A stretch of DNA of 64,000 nt. Source: Halioglobus japonicus. GTDB lineage: Bacteria; Pseudomonadota; Gammaproteobacteria; Pseudomonadales; Halieaceae. Shown one piece after another: positions 8,725 through 17,178 of the stretch. The translations under genes and the position numbers were made by a program. Location: positions 1 through 64,000 of the forward strand of contig CACSIL010000053.1 of the NCBI GenBank assembly GCA_902705825.1, in the 5' to 3' direction. Below the pieces are notes generated by a model that was given only the letters and a program-made list of their open reading frames with translations, was not told the DNA's origin and did no database searches. Each line of letters starts with the position of its first letter. Positions within the stretch are counted from its first letter, which is position 1.

Positions 8725-9405
8725 ATGCTCGATTTCCTTACCCAACCGGAGAATAGCTGGTTCAGTATTGCGCTAGTCGTGATGTTTGGTATCGCGCTTC
8801 TCGAAGGTCTGTTGTCTGTGTTGGGCTTTGCCATGTCATCCATGCTGGATGGGTTGTTGCCGGAGTTTGATGCGAATCTGGATACCGGTGATGTAAATAT
8901 CAACCCGGCAACAGGCATTAGTCGCTTTTTGAGCTGGCTGCGTGTTGGCAAGGTGCCGGTGTTGATGTTGTTGATCGTGTTCTTGACGGGGTTCGGTCTA
9001 TCAGGGCTGATTTTTCAGTCGTTTCTGGGTGCTACCTTCGGTTTCCTACTGCCTGCCTACGTGGCTGCCATACCAGCATTGATAGTGACGTTGCCGGTGG
9101 TTCGTGTTGTCGGCGGTCTAATTGAGCGGTTCATGCCTGGCGACGAAACAGAGGCCGTTAGTGACTCCAGTCTTGTGGGTCGGACCGCAGTGGTTACATT
9201 GGGCACAGCCAAAGCGGGCAGTCCGGCGCAGGCAAAATTAAAAGACAGATTCGGTACAGCGCACTACGTGATGGTAGAGCCTGATGCGGATGAAGCGCAA
9301 TTCACTGCAGGTAGCGAAGTTTTACTTGTTAAAAAAGATGGATATGTATTCCGCGTAATCGGCGTAGAGAATCAAAACCTCTCGGATCGTGCAATCGCAG
9401 AATAG
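8725..9405 (+). CDS. yqiJ: YqiJ-like inner membrane protein with OB-fold/NfeD-type domain
   Basis: 226 residues. Three or so membrane segments occupy about residues 12-35 and 75-130 (WFSIALVVMFGIALLEGLLS, then VLMLLIVFLTGFGLSGLIF). A soluble C-terminal domain of ~80 residues follows (LVGRTAVVTLGTAKAGSPAQ onwards) with the beta-rich pattern of NfeD/OB-fold domains. YqiJ-type proteins are nearly always encoded next to a flotillin and are thought to anchor or organise it in membrane microdomains. It lies 5 bp after pspA and 21 bp before yqiK. Confidence 0.82.
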   Translation: MLDFLTQPENSWFSIALVVMFGIALLEGLLSVLGFAMSSMLDGLLPEFDANLDTGDVNINPATGISRFLSWLRVGKVPVLMLLIVFLTGFGLSGLIFQSFLGATFGFLLPAYVAAIPALIVTLPVVRVVGGLIERFMPGDETEAVSDSSLVGRTAVVTLGTAKAGSPAQAKLKDRFGTAHYVMVEPDADEAQFTAGSEVLLVKKDGYVFRVIGVENQNLSDRAIAE

Positions 9406-9426
9406 TGAATAGGGAGTAAACAACGA

Positions 9427-11190
9427 GTGCTAAATAATATGACAAGCATACTTACAATATCTGGTGTCATTCTGGTTGCCCTGATAGTTATGGGCATTAT
9501 CTTTTCACGTCTGTACAAGCGAGCATCGAAAGAGGTCTCTTTTGTCAGAACCGGGTTTGGCGGCCAGAAAGTTATCTTGAATGGCGGTGCCGTTGTTCTT
9601 CCCGTCCTGCATGAAATAATTCCCGTGAATATGAATACGTTGCGTCTTGAGGTGCGCCGTGCGAACGAGCAGGCACTGATCACCCGAGATCGTATGCGAG
9701 TCGATGTTACCGCAGAGTTTTATGTGCGTGTGAGGCCGGAACAGGATGCCATCAGTTATGCAGCCCAGACCCTGGGTATGAAAACAATGAATCCCGCCGC
9801 CTTGAAAGAGTTGGTCGAAGGGAAGTTTGTTGATGCGCTGCGTGCAGTCGCGGCTGAAATGGCCATGAATGAACTCCATGAGCAGCGCGTTGATTTTGTG
9901 CAAAAAGTACAACAGGTTGTTTCGGAGGATCTATCTAAAAATGGTCTGGAGCTGGAAACGGTTTCCCTCACTGGTCTGGATCAGACAAGTAAGGAGCATT
10001 TCAATCCTGACAATGCATTTGACGCGGAAGGCTTGACCCTGTTGACGCGGGAAATTGAGCAGCGACGCAAAATTCGCAATGACATTGAGCAAGATACCAA
10101 TGTTCAAATTGCCAGCAAAAACCTGGAAGCAGAGCGTCAGCGACTCGATATTGCGCGCGAGGATGAGTACGCTCGCTTGGCTCAAGAAAGGGAAGTAGAG
10201 ATACGGCGGGCGGCGCAGGCTGCCGAAATCGCCAGAGAGCGAGCTGAGCAGGACCGTGAAGCAAAGCAGGCTCAGATCATCGCCGAAAAAGAAGTTCAAA
10301 CAGCGGACATCCAGGCGAAAAAGGAAATCGATGAGAAGCAAATAGAGCGGGACAGGCTTATTAAAGAGATTGAAATTCAAAAAGAGAAATCAATCGAAAC
10401 AACGGATATCGAGCGTCTGAAGGCAATTGAAATCGCCAGTCAGGATAAAGAAATAGCGGTAGCTGAGAAGTCAAAGGAAAGATCCCAAGCTCAGGCAGAG
10501 GCGGATATCGCGCGACAGAAGGCGGTTAAAGAATCAGAGCTGGTGTTAACCGTGAAAGAGACCGCCATCGCGGAGAGGGAGAAAGATATCGTTCTGGTGC
10601 GAGCCCGAGAAGAGGCGGAGAAGCAGGCTATCTCTATCACAGTGGCTGCAGAGGCGGAGAAACAGGCGGCAGAGGATCACGCCGAAGCGGTCAAAATTCA
10701 TGCAGAGGCACAATCGAATAAACTTCGTATTGAAGCTGAGGGTGATGCTGAAGCGACCAAGCTGCGCGCGGATGCCGACGAGAAGCGCTATCAGGTGGAG
10801 GCCCAGGGCAAGGCGGCGATTAATGAGGCGCGCAATATTCTTAACAACGAGCAGATCGCAATGGAAGTTCGCCTGAAAATGTTAAGTGAATTGACCTCAA
10901 TTATTCACGAAAGTGTTAAACCGATGGAGCAGATCGACAGCATCAAGATTATTCAGGTAGGCGGTTTGAATGGCGGCGATGGTAATTCCTCTGATGCCTC
11001 AACCACTGCTGCAGGCGACGGGAATCTGGCAGATCAGATGGTTAATAGCGCATTGCGCTATCGCGGGCAGGCGCCGTTGGTCGATGGGTTGCTAAAAGAA
11101 ATTGGTTTATCGGCGGGGGACATTAACGGTCTTACCCAGACGTTAAACAATCCTTCCGAAGGCGCGAAAAAACCGCAGGTTGATGACTGA
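9427..11190 (+). CDS. yqiK: Flotillin-like SPFH/band-7 protein YqiK
   Basis: 587 residues. One N-terminal membrane segment (TISGVILVALIVMGIIFSRL) is followed by an SPFH/band-7 domain (about residues 35-200). A long charged coiled coil, rich in A, E, K, Q and R (about 210-490), follows, and then a G/S-rich tail. Flotillins oligomerise at the inner membrane and organise fluidity domains; in E. coli yqiJ-yqiK has the same order. The GTG at 9427 has a well-placed GGGAG 10 bases upstream; an in-frame ATG at 9439 is a weaker alternative. Association with pspA suggests a joint response to envelope stress. Confidence 0.9.
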   Translation: MLNNMTSILTISGVILVALIVMGIIFSRLYKRASKEVSFVRTGFGGQKVILNGGAVVLPVLHEIIPVNMNTLRLEVRRANEQALITRDRMRVDVTAEFYVRVRPEQDAISYAAQTLGMKTMNPAALKELVEGKFVDALRAVAAEMAMNELHEQRVDFVQKVQQVVSEDLSKNGLELETVSLTGLDQTSKEHFNPDNAFDAEGLTLLTREIEQRRKIRNDIEQDTNVQIASKNLEAERQRLDIAREDEYARLAQEREVEIRRAAQAAEIARERAEQDREAKQAQIIAEKEVQTADIQAKKEIDEKQIERDRLIKEIEIQKEKSIETTDIERLKAIEIASQDKEIAVAEKSKERSQAQAEADIARQKAVKESELVLTVKETAIAEREKDIVLVRAREEAEKQAISITVAAEAEKQAAEDHAEAVKIHAEAQSNKLRIEAEGDAEATKLRADADEKRYQVEAQGKAAINEARNILNNEQIAMEVRLKMLSELTSIIHESVKPMEQIDSIKIIQVGGLNGGDGNSSDASTTAAGDGNLADQMVNSALRYRGQAPLVDGLLKEIGLSAGDINGLTQTLNNPSEGAKKPQVDD

Positions 11191-11316
11191 TCATACGCAG
11201 GTGATATGCCCGGTATGAATCTGAGCGGGTATTTGCGCCACCTGGTTTGAATGGGCAAGAGAGGGGTTATGGTGCTTCCATCTCCAGGCCCATAGCTTTC
11301 ATGTGTGAAGGGCGTG

Positions 11317-12795
11317 TTACGTGCCGCAAAATGTCTGTTTTACGACCTGCTCGGGCTGTGGTGGTGTGGCAAACGCGGCGAGCTCCGGTTGATAGTGATG
11401 TGGGCTCTCCAGAACATCTACCAAACGCTGAAAAACGCTGAGGTCGTCATTGTCAGTGGCCGCTGCGATAGCCGCTTCCACCAGATGATTGCGCGGGATA
11501 AACACCGGGTTCGCGCGGTCCATCTCGGACTGGCGCTCTTCACCGGATTTGGCATCCTGATCCAGTCGGGCGCGCCAGCGGTCCAGCCAGGGCTGCAGTG
11601 CGTCGGGAAATTCAAACAACGCTGATACCGTTTGCGCTGCGTCATCGCGCTCGTGTGCAAGGTCTGCCAGAGCGCGAAAGGTCAGCGTGAAATCGAGTTC
11701 GTGCTCCGCCATCAATTGCCACAGGTCCTCTACCAGCGCCGTATCCTGTTCGCCAATGTCCTCCAGGCCCAGCTTGCGCGCCATGCCCTGTGTATTGGCA
11801 AGCAGAAATTGCTCTGGAAAGGCGTCAATCGCTTTTTGTGCCATAGCGACAGCGGCTTCGGAGTCATCGTCCAGTATCGGCAACAGCGACTGCGCCAGGC
11901 ATGACAGGTTCCAGTGTGCGATGCCGGGTTGACTGCGATACGCATAGCGCCCGGCGTGGTCTATGGAGCTGTATACCTGCTGTGGGTTGAAAGCGTCCAT
12001 AAAAGCGCAGGGGCCGTAATCAATGGTCTCGCCGCAAATGAGCATATTGTCGGTGTTCATCACACCGTGGATAAAGCCCAGCAACTGCCACTGTGCGATC
12101 AACTGCGCCTGCCGGGAAATTACACCCTCCAGCAGAGCCAGTACCGGGTTCTCACTGTTTCTGGTCTCGGGGTAGTGCCGCTCGATTGCGTGGTCGGCTA
12201 GCAACTGCAGCCCCTCCACATCCTTGCGCGCAGCGTAATACTCAAATGTGCCGATACGGATATGGCTGCTGGCCACGCGTGCCAGCACCGCGCCGGGCAG
12301 GAAGCGGTCTCTTGCCACGACATCGCCGGTGGTTACTGCTGCCAGCGCACGGGTGGTGGGTACCCCAAGCCGATGCATGGCTTCGCAGAGAATATATTCT
12401 CGCAGTACCGGGCCCAGCGGAGAGCGCCCATCGCCACCGCGCGAATAGGGCGTGGGGCCAGAGCCCTTGAGTTGCAGATCAAACCGCTGGCCGTCGTCGG
12501 CCACTATCTCGCCCAGCAATACCGCGCGGCCATCACCGAGCTGTGGGTTAAACCCACCAAACTGGTGCCCGGCGTACACGGTAGCGATCGGCTCGGCGCC
12601 CTGCGGAACGGTATTGCCGGCGATAGCCGCAGTGCCCTCTGCAGATTCCAGCCACTGGACGTCGATACCCAGTGCGCTGGCCAGTTCCCGATTTACGCGA
12701 ATCGGGGCCGGTGCGGGCACCGGCTCGGGGGCCTGCGGGGTATAGAACCGCTGCGGGAGTTGTTTGTAGCTGTTGTCGAAAGCGATGGGGTTCAT
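11317..12795 (-). CDS. selO: Protein adenylyltransferase SelO (YdiU/UPF0061)
   Basis: 492 residues, the usual length. SelO is a pseudokinase that transfers AMP from ATP to Ser, Thr or Tyr of target proteins and is linked to redox stress. Signatures are AGHQFGGFNPQLGDGRA (residues 75-91), LQLKGSGPTPYSRGGDGR (108-124) and HGVMNTDNMLICGETIDYG (243-261) with the catalytic-loop and metal-binding aspartates 249 and 259. The tail ends QTFCGT, a cysteine-containing end like other bacterial members (selenocysteine in some eukaryotes). It is convergent with yqiK and has no evident operon partner. Confidence 0.93.
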   Translation of the reverse strand: MNPIAFDNSYKQLPQRFYTPQAPEPVPAPAPIRVNRELASALGIDVQWLESAEGTAAIAGNTVPQGAEPIATVYAGHQFGGFNPQLGDGRAVLLGEIVADDGQRFDLQLKGSGPTPYSRGGDGRSPLGPVLREYILCEAMHRLGVPTTRALAAVTTGDVVARDRFLPGAVLARVASSHIRIGTFEYYAARKDVEGLQLLADHAIERHYPETRNSENPVLALLEGVISRQAQLIAQWQLLGFIHGVMNTDNMLICGETIDYGPCAFMDAFNPQQVYSSIDHAGRYAYRSQPGIAHWNLSCLAQSLLPILDDDSEAAVAMAQKAIDAFPEQFLLANTQGMARKLGLEDIGEQDTALVEDLWQLMAEHELDFTLTFRALADLAHERDDAAQTVSALFEFPDALQPWLDRWRARLDQDAKSGEERQSEMDRANPVFIPRNHLVEAAIAAATDNDDLSVFQRLVDVLESPHHYQPELAAFATPPQPEQVVKQTFCGT

Positions 12796-13044
12796 GGCGC
12801 GAACGCCTCCTTAAACAAGCGGGTTTGATGCACGGTAAAGGTGCTCGGCGCAATCACGCGATACTCTACGCTGAGCGTGTTCTTATCCTAACAGACTATC
12901 TATCGAAGGAGGGCTGGTAGAGGCCCGGTTTTATACGGAGCCAGCATCGAAGGGCTTCGCGGCTTGACGCCGGGGGCTGGTGGTGGCTTGATACACGGTT
13001 CGCGAAATACGCTGCAACCAACAGCGCACTGGAGGACATGCATC

Positions 13045-14949
13045 ATGGCAAAAAAGACCTGGGATACCCTGATTCGCAACGCACTGGTGTTTGACGGCAC
13101 CGGCACAGCGCCCCAGAACGTGGATATTGCCGTAAAGGATGGCCGTATCGCTGCGCGCGGAAAGGCGCTGCCCGCCACTCAGGCCGACCGGGTGATAGAG
13201 GGCGAGGGTAAATGGCTGATGCCCGGGTTGTTGGATATCCACACCCACCTGGATCTGGAGGTTGATCTGGAGCCGGGCCTGCCAGAGGTGGTGCGCCACG
13301 GGACAACCACTGTGCTGGTGGGTAACTGCAGCCTTGGTACCTGTTTTGGCCGGCAGCAGACCGGTGAGCAGAACCCCATTGTCGATTGTTTTACCCGCGT
13401 TGAAAATATTCCCAAATCGGTGCTGCGACAATGCGTCGAGGCGGTGCACTGGGATAACACCGGTGACTACCTGGATCACTTCAAGGATATTCCCCTGGGC
13501 CCGAACGTCGGCGCCTTTATTCCGCACTCCATGCTCCGGATCGAGGCCATGGGCCTGCGCGACAGCGTCAGTCGTGAGCCGACAGAACTGGAGTTGATGC
13601 GCATGGAGCAGTTATTGGAGGAGGGTATGAACCAGGGTTACCTGGGCATGAGTACCGATGGCCTACCCTTTCATTATCTGGCGAGCGAACCGTTTACTGC
13701 CAAACGCATTCCCACCCAGTTCGCCACCTTTGGTGAGATGAAGCGGCTGCTGAAAGTGCTGCGCAAACACGACAGGGTGTGGCAAACCACGCCCATCATC
13801 GAGAACCGCGCCAAAGCCTTCCTCTACTTCCTGCTTTCCAGCGGCCGCCTGTTTGGCAAAACCCTGAAGACCTCGGCCCTGTCGGCGATGGAGTTTGTAC
13901 TGATGCCCGGTGCCCACAAGGGTTTTCTGGGATTTGCCGCGCTGGTTAATAGCCGCCTGCTGAAAGGGAATCTGCATTTTCAGGCTCTGGGCACTAACTT
14001 TCGTGTCTGGTCCGACGGCATAGTATCACCGCTCTATGAGGAACTTGATTCCACCTGTGAATTGATCGCCCGTGAGTATGACGATGTGGAGGGGCGTATG
14101 GCGCTGCTCAACAACCCCGATTTCGAACGCCGCTTCCGTGCGGACTGGCATTACGGCAGGCGCGGTCGCAACCTGGCTCACCTGAAGTCAAAGCTGGGCA
14201 TGCCGGACAATATCGTGATCCGCGATTTACGCCTGATGATTTTTGACGGTGCCCCGGTCGCGGATTGGGATGGGGAGAGTATGCAAGCCGTCTATGATCG
14301 CCTGGAGCGCTTCCAATACGGCGCGGTAGGCGCTGCCCGGTCCGATGCCGAGCGCGAGGCCTTTGAGAAATTCCCGCGCCCCATTCGCGATGACGCCGAT
14401 TTTATGCTGCATATGATGCGCACCTACGACAAATCGTTCCGCTTCTGGGTGGACGTGGGCAATGAGGGCAATCGCAACACTCTGGATATCTTGATGTACA
14501 AGCACGCGATGCCGGGCTTCAACGATTCCGGCGCGCACATTACCAATATGGCCTTCTTTGATGCCAATCTTATGTCCCTGAAGCTGGCCCAGAGAAAGTC
14601 TATGGAGACTGTCAGCGCCATGGTGAAACGTTTGACCCGTGATCCAGCAGAATTTTTTGGTCTGGATGTCGGCACACTCGAGATCGGAGCGCAGGCAGAT
14701 ATCGTGCTGTTGGACCCCGAGGTCCTGAAGACCTGGGACACCAATGACAACCGCGTGTTTGAGTACCGCGAATTGTTCAAGCACAAGCAGATGTTCAATC
14801 GCTCTGAGGGTGTGGTGACAACCGTGCTGATCAACGGTGAACCGGTATGGCAGGACGGCGAGGCGACCGAGGCACTGGGCAGCCAGCGTCTGGGCCGGGC
14901 ACTGCGTGCAGGACAATCGGCGATAGAGGAAGACGTGCGGGCGGCTTAA
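13045..14949 (+). CDS. Amidohydrolase, N-acyl-D-amino-acid deacylase (D-aminoacylase) family
   Basis: 634 residues. An N-terminal beta-sandwich start (TLIRNALVFDGTG) leads into the TIM barrel with the metal-binding HTHLDLEV motif in MPGLLDIHTHLDLEV (about residues 65-80). Further family blocks are GTTTVLVGNCS and a late SGAHITNM segment. The C-terminal end returns to the sandwich (LEIGAQADIVLLDPE). Members remove acyl groups from N-acyl-D-amino acids or hydrolyse related cyclic amides; the substrate here is unknown. The ATG at 13045 has GGAGG 9 bases upstream; earlier in-frame starts would add sequence without family similarity. The 3' end overlaps the convergent DedA gene by 4 bp. Confidence 0.85.
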   Translation: MAKKTWDTLIRNALVFDGTGTAPQNVDIAVKDGRIAARGKALPATQADRVIEGEGKWLMPGLLDIHTHLDLEVDLEPGLPEVVRHGTTTVLVGNCSLGTCFGRQQTGEQNPIVDCFTRVENIPKSVLRQCVEAVHWDNTGDYLDHFKDIPLGPNVGAFIPHSMLRIEAMGLRDSVSREPTELELMRMEQLLEEGMNQGYLGMSTDGLPFHYLASEPFTAKRIPTQFATFGEMKRLLKVLRKHDRVWQTTPIIENRAKAFLYFLLSSGRLFGKTLKTSALSAMEFVLMPGAHKGFLGFAALVNSRLLKGNLHFQALGTNFRVWSDGIVSPLYEELDSTCELIAREYDDVEGRMALLNNPDFERRFRADWHYGRRGRNLAHLKSKLGMPDNIVIRDLRLMIFDGAPVADWDGESMQAVYDRLERFQYGAVGAARSDAEREAFEKFPRPIRDDADFMLHMMRTYDKSFRFWVDVGNEGNRNTLDILMYKHAMPGFNDSGAHITNMAFFDANLMSLKLAQRKSMETVSAMVKRLTRDPAEFFGLDVGTLEIGAQADIVLLDPEVLKTWDTNDNRVFEYRELFKHKQMFNRSEGVVTTVLINGEPVWQDGEATEALGSQRLGRALRAGQSAIEEDVRAA

Positions 14950-15506
14950 TCCGTACGTTTTTTCGTCAGCAGACGGAACAACCAGAAGCTGAGCCCCACT
15001 GCGGCCATCACACCAAAAACGCCCATCTCGTAGCGTTTGATGTCGCCGAGTGCGGCTTCAATGGCGTAGCCAAAGGTATAACCGAGGCTGCCGATCACCG
15101 TGGCCCATACAGCGGCACCTATCATGTTCAGCACGAAGAAGCGTGGGCGTGATACTGTCGATGCGCCCAATAAAAACGGTGTCACTGAGCGCAGGCCATA
15201 CAAAAACCGGAAGCCGAGGATCAGCAGGGTTTGATGCTTTTCCATCATGGCGAGAACTTTGACGGATTTGGCCCGCCAGTGTGGCCGCTTCTCCAGTATG
15301 CTTTCGCCTTTTTTTCGGCCGATATAAAAAAACGCCTGATCGCCGATGACACTGCCCAGAAAGGCACACACGAGCACCCAGGGTAATTCAAGAAACCCAC
15401 GGTGTGCGGCAAATCCGCCCAATACTAGAATGGTTTCCCCTTCCAGGAAGGTGCCGATCGTAATGGCGATATAGCCGTAGTTGGCTACCAGTTCTTCCAG
15501 TGACAT
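14946..15506 (-). CDS. DedA-family (SNARE-associated domain) membrane protein
   Basis: 186 residues with four to five hydrophobic segments. Family motifs are FLEGETILVLGGFAAHRG near the N-terminus, GDQAFFYIGRKKG, and RFLYGLRSVTPFLLGAS. DedA proteins are inner-membrane transporters, with evidence for recycling of undecaprenyl phosphate and other lipids. Acidic and arginine residues in these motifs (E and D in the first, R in the last) are the ones usually needed for function. The gene is followed 14 bp upstream by a small membrane protein on the same strand, possibly an operon. Confidence 0.88.
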   Translation of the reverse strand: MSLEELVANYGYIAITIGTFLEGETILVLGGFAAHRGFLELPWVLVCAFLGSVIGDQAFFYIGRKKGESILEKRPHWRAKSVKVLAMMEKHQTLLILGFRFLYGLRSVTPFLLGASTVSRPRFFVLNMIGAAVWATVIGSLGYTFGYAIEAALGDIKRYEMGVFGVMAAVGLSFWLFRLLTKKRTD

Positions 15507-15520
15507 CAGGCTTTCATTCC

Positions 15521-15877
15521 TTACTCTTGGTGTTCATTCGGCGTCACCTTGTCCCGCCCCTGCCAATAGGAGCCGACTATCCCCATGACCCAGCAAACAG
15601 TCAATACAATAGTGGCCAGGCTGGTGGTGCCTGCAGTGGCTTGTAGCTGCTGTGTGACATGTGCTGAGATCACGTCTGGGTCGGCGACCACGGCGCCACT
15701 TTCTATCTGGCCGACAATATCAAGCGCGGTGTTCATTGCTACAGACACAATAAAATACAGCGCATAGGCGGCTGTGCCGGCGAGCAGGGTTCCCTCTACC
15801 CAGCGCTTCAGGTAGAAGTGCCCGGCGCCGGGAAATACCAAACCTGACAGCAGCATCGCTTTGGAGGATCGTTGCAT
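15521..15877 (-). CDS. Small membrane protein of unknown function
   Basis: 118 residues with three hydrophobic segments (AMLLSGLVFPGAGHFYLKRW, then TLLAGTAAYALYFIVSV, and a final one near the C-terminus). The first segment, with a PGAGHFYLKRW pattern, resembles the start of TM2-type proteins, but the match is weak. The ATG at 15877 has GAGG six bases upstream; an upstream ATG at 15889 is possible. It lies 14 bp from the DedA gene on the same strand, so a shared transcript is likely. Confidence 0.65.
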   Translation of the reverse strand: MQRSSKAMLLSGLVFPGAGHFYLKRWVEGTLLAGTAAYALYFIVSVAMNTALDIVGQIESGAVVADPDVISAHVTQQLQATAGTTSLATIVLTVCWVMGIVGSYWQGRDKVTPNEHQE

Positions 15878-15971
15878 GGTTTGCCTCATTCAAGCCGGTG
15901 GAAAAGCACAGCGCAGTGTATCGGAGGCTGCCCGTTAGCGCTGCATGCACAGTGCGAGCAATATCTGGTTG

Positions 15972-16244
15972 CTAGGCATTGTACAGCGTGAAGACGCCAA
16001 TGCCGATGAACCCAATCCCCGCAATATAGTGCAGATATTTTGTATTGATGTATTCGGACAGCAGGCTGCCGGCCAGTACACCGATAGCCGAGGCCACTAC
16101 CAGAGCCGCCGACGCTGCCAGAAACACCGTGTACTTGCTCACTTCCTTATCGGAGGCGAACAGCATGGTGGCCAACTGTGTTTTGTCACCCAGTTCGGCG
16201 ATAAACACGGAGGCGAAAATTGTCAGGAAGATTTTCCAGTCCAT
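15972..16244 (-). CDS. Half-size GDT1/TMEM165 (UPF0016) family cation exporter
   Basis: 90 residues with three membrane segments. The signature FIAELGDKTQLATMLFA (about residues 14-30) is the E-x-G-D-K/R-T/S motif of the UPF0016/GDT1 family, whose members export Mn2+ or Ca2+. Typical bacterial members have two such repeats in ~190 residues; this protein has one, so it would have to work as a dimer or with a partner encoded elsewhere. The ATG at 16244 is preceded by GGGAGC. I looked for a Mn2+-sensing yybP-ykoY leader upstream and did not find its conserved core. Confidence 0.82.
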   Translation of the reverse strand: MDWKIFLTIFASVFIAELGDKTQLATMLFASDKEVSKYTVFLAASAALVVASAIGVLAGSLLSEYINTKYLHYIAGIGFIGIGVFTLYNA

Positions 16245-16544
16245 TCAAGATAGCTCCCAGAGAAAAGCACCGAGTTTACGCATTCAGCCCGGCAACCTCT
16301 ATCTGTAATTCGCCCAGGCTGCATGCCTTCTAAACAGGCCGCCGGAAATAGCTTTATCAGTAGCGGTTACCTGCAGCTTCTGTCACCGCGGTGACTATGT
16401 GTGCGTCTGGCTATCGCCGCTGACTTGGGTTACTTTTCTTTCGTAGTTTGCGTACAGGGCGCATGAACAAGCCGCCTGATAGTCGAGTGATCGGTAGGTG
16501 TTGTTAAGGCGGGGCAAGCGGGTCAACTGCAAGAGTAGATTATC
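16245..16544. other. Divergent intergenic region
   Basis: 300 bp between the GDT1-like gene (minus) and the DUF2007-like gene (plus). It contains one perfect 14-bp palindrome (16382-16395) and otherwise nothing I recognise. Confidence 0.5.
16382..16395. promoter_or_regulatory. Perfect 14-bp palindrome, possible operator
   Basis: GTCACCGCGGTGAC is fully self-complementary. It lies almost midway between two divergent start codons (137 bp from the GDT1-like gene, 149 bp from the DUF2007-like gene), a position suited to a shared regulator. No regulator is assigned. Confidence 0.3.
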
Positions 16545-16850
16545 GTGAGAATGGTTTACACCAACGCCAACCGGTTTATTGTCGCCAATGCTAAAAACAT
16601 TCTGGAATCGTACGGTGTACAGATAGCGGTGAAGAATGAGTTTGCATCCAGCGCGATTGGTGAGGTCTCGCCGTTTGATACCTGGGTAGAGCTCTGGGTC
16701 GTGCGCGATCGTGACTATGATATGGCCTGCAGGATTCTGGAGAGCGCCATCAGCGACGAACACGCAGCGCCGTGGATCTGTAAAAGCTGTAACGAAGAGA
16801 ACGACGAGTCTTTCGAGTTCTGCTGGAATTGTGGCCAGAGCGCTGTATAG
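16545..16850 (+). CDS. DUF2007-like protein with C-terminal zinc ribbon
   Basis: 101 residues. The first ~70 residues match the DUF2007 pattern (MVYTNANRFIVANAKNILES, then EVSPFDTWVELWVVRDRDYD), a small alpha/beta domain related to signal-transducing P-II-like folds. The last 30 residues hold a zinc ribbon with two CxxC pairs, WICKSCNEEN and FCWNCGQS. The GTG at 16545 has a purine-rich AAGAG stretch at a good distance; ATG at 16551 is the alternative. Function is unknown; zinc binding and a protein-interaction role are inferred from the fold. Confidence 0.75.
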   Translation: MRMVYTNANRFIVANAKNILESYGVQIAVKNEFASSAIGEVSPFDTWVELWVVRDRDYDMACRILESAISDEHAAPWICKSCNEENDESFEFCWNCGQSAV

Positions 16851-16935
16851 CACAAGTGCTGCAGATGCCCACTACTTGTGTGCAGGCCGGGCTCGCGATA
16901 CGGTCAGTTGTCTGTTGATGGAGTGCCAGTGCTAG

Positions 16936-17163
16936 ATGCGTTCTTTTCTCTTCCCCGCTATTTTTTGGCTGAGTGTGCTGATAGCACTGGGCGGTGCGAT
17001 GCAGTACTGGCTCTCAGCTCAGGAGGAGAAGTGCCTGCAGTACTGCGCCGCGCAGGGCATGGAGGGCGTCTATAAACCGCCGCGGGGTCGGGGCCGCATG
17101 AGGTTTGCGCGCAATATGACGCCTCCGGTGAGTAATTGTAAATGTCTGGAGCCGGCTCCCTGA
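16936..17163 (+). CDS. Small membrane-anchored or secreted hypothetical protein
   Basis: 75 residues. One N-terminal hydrophobic segment (SFLFPAIFWLSVLIALGGAM) is followed by a short basic, cysteine-containing tail (CLQYCAAQG, and CKC near the end). The four cysteines on what would be the periplasmic side could form disulfides. It starts 85 bp after the DUF2007-like gene and ends 15 bp before the convergent atuF-like gene. No family recognised, and the ribosome binding site is weak. Confidence 0.5.
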   Translation: MRSFLFPAIFWLSVLIALGGAMQYWLSAQEEKCLQYCAAQGMEGVYKPPRGRGRMRFARNMTPPVSNCKCLEPAP

Positions 17164-17178
17164 GCGCGCCGCCGAACG

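Noticed and set aside
16245-16400. yybP-ykoY Mn2+ riboswitch before the GDT1-like gene
   Set aside because: The conserved core GGGGAGUAG-type sequence and paired stems are not present.
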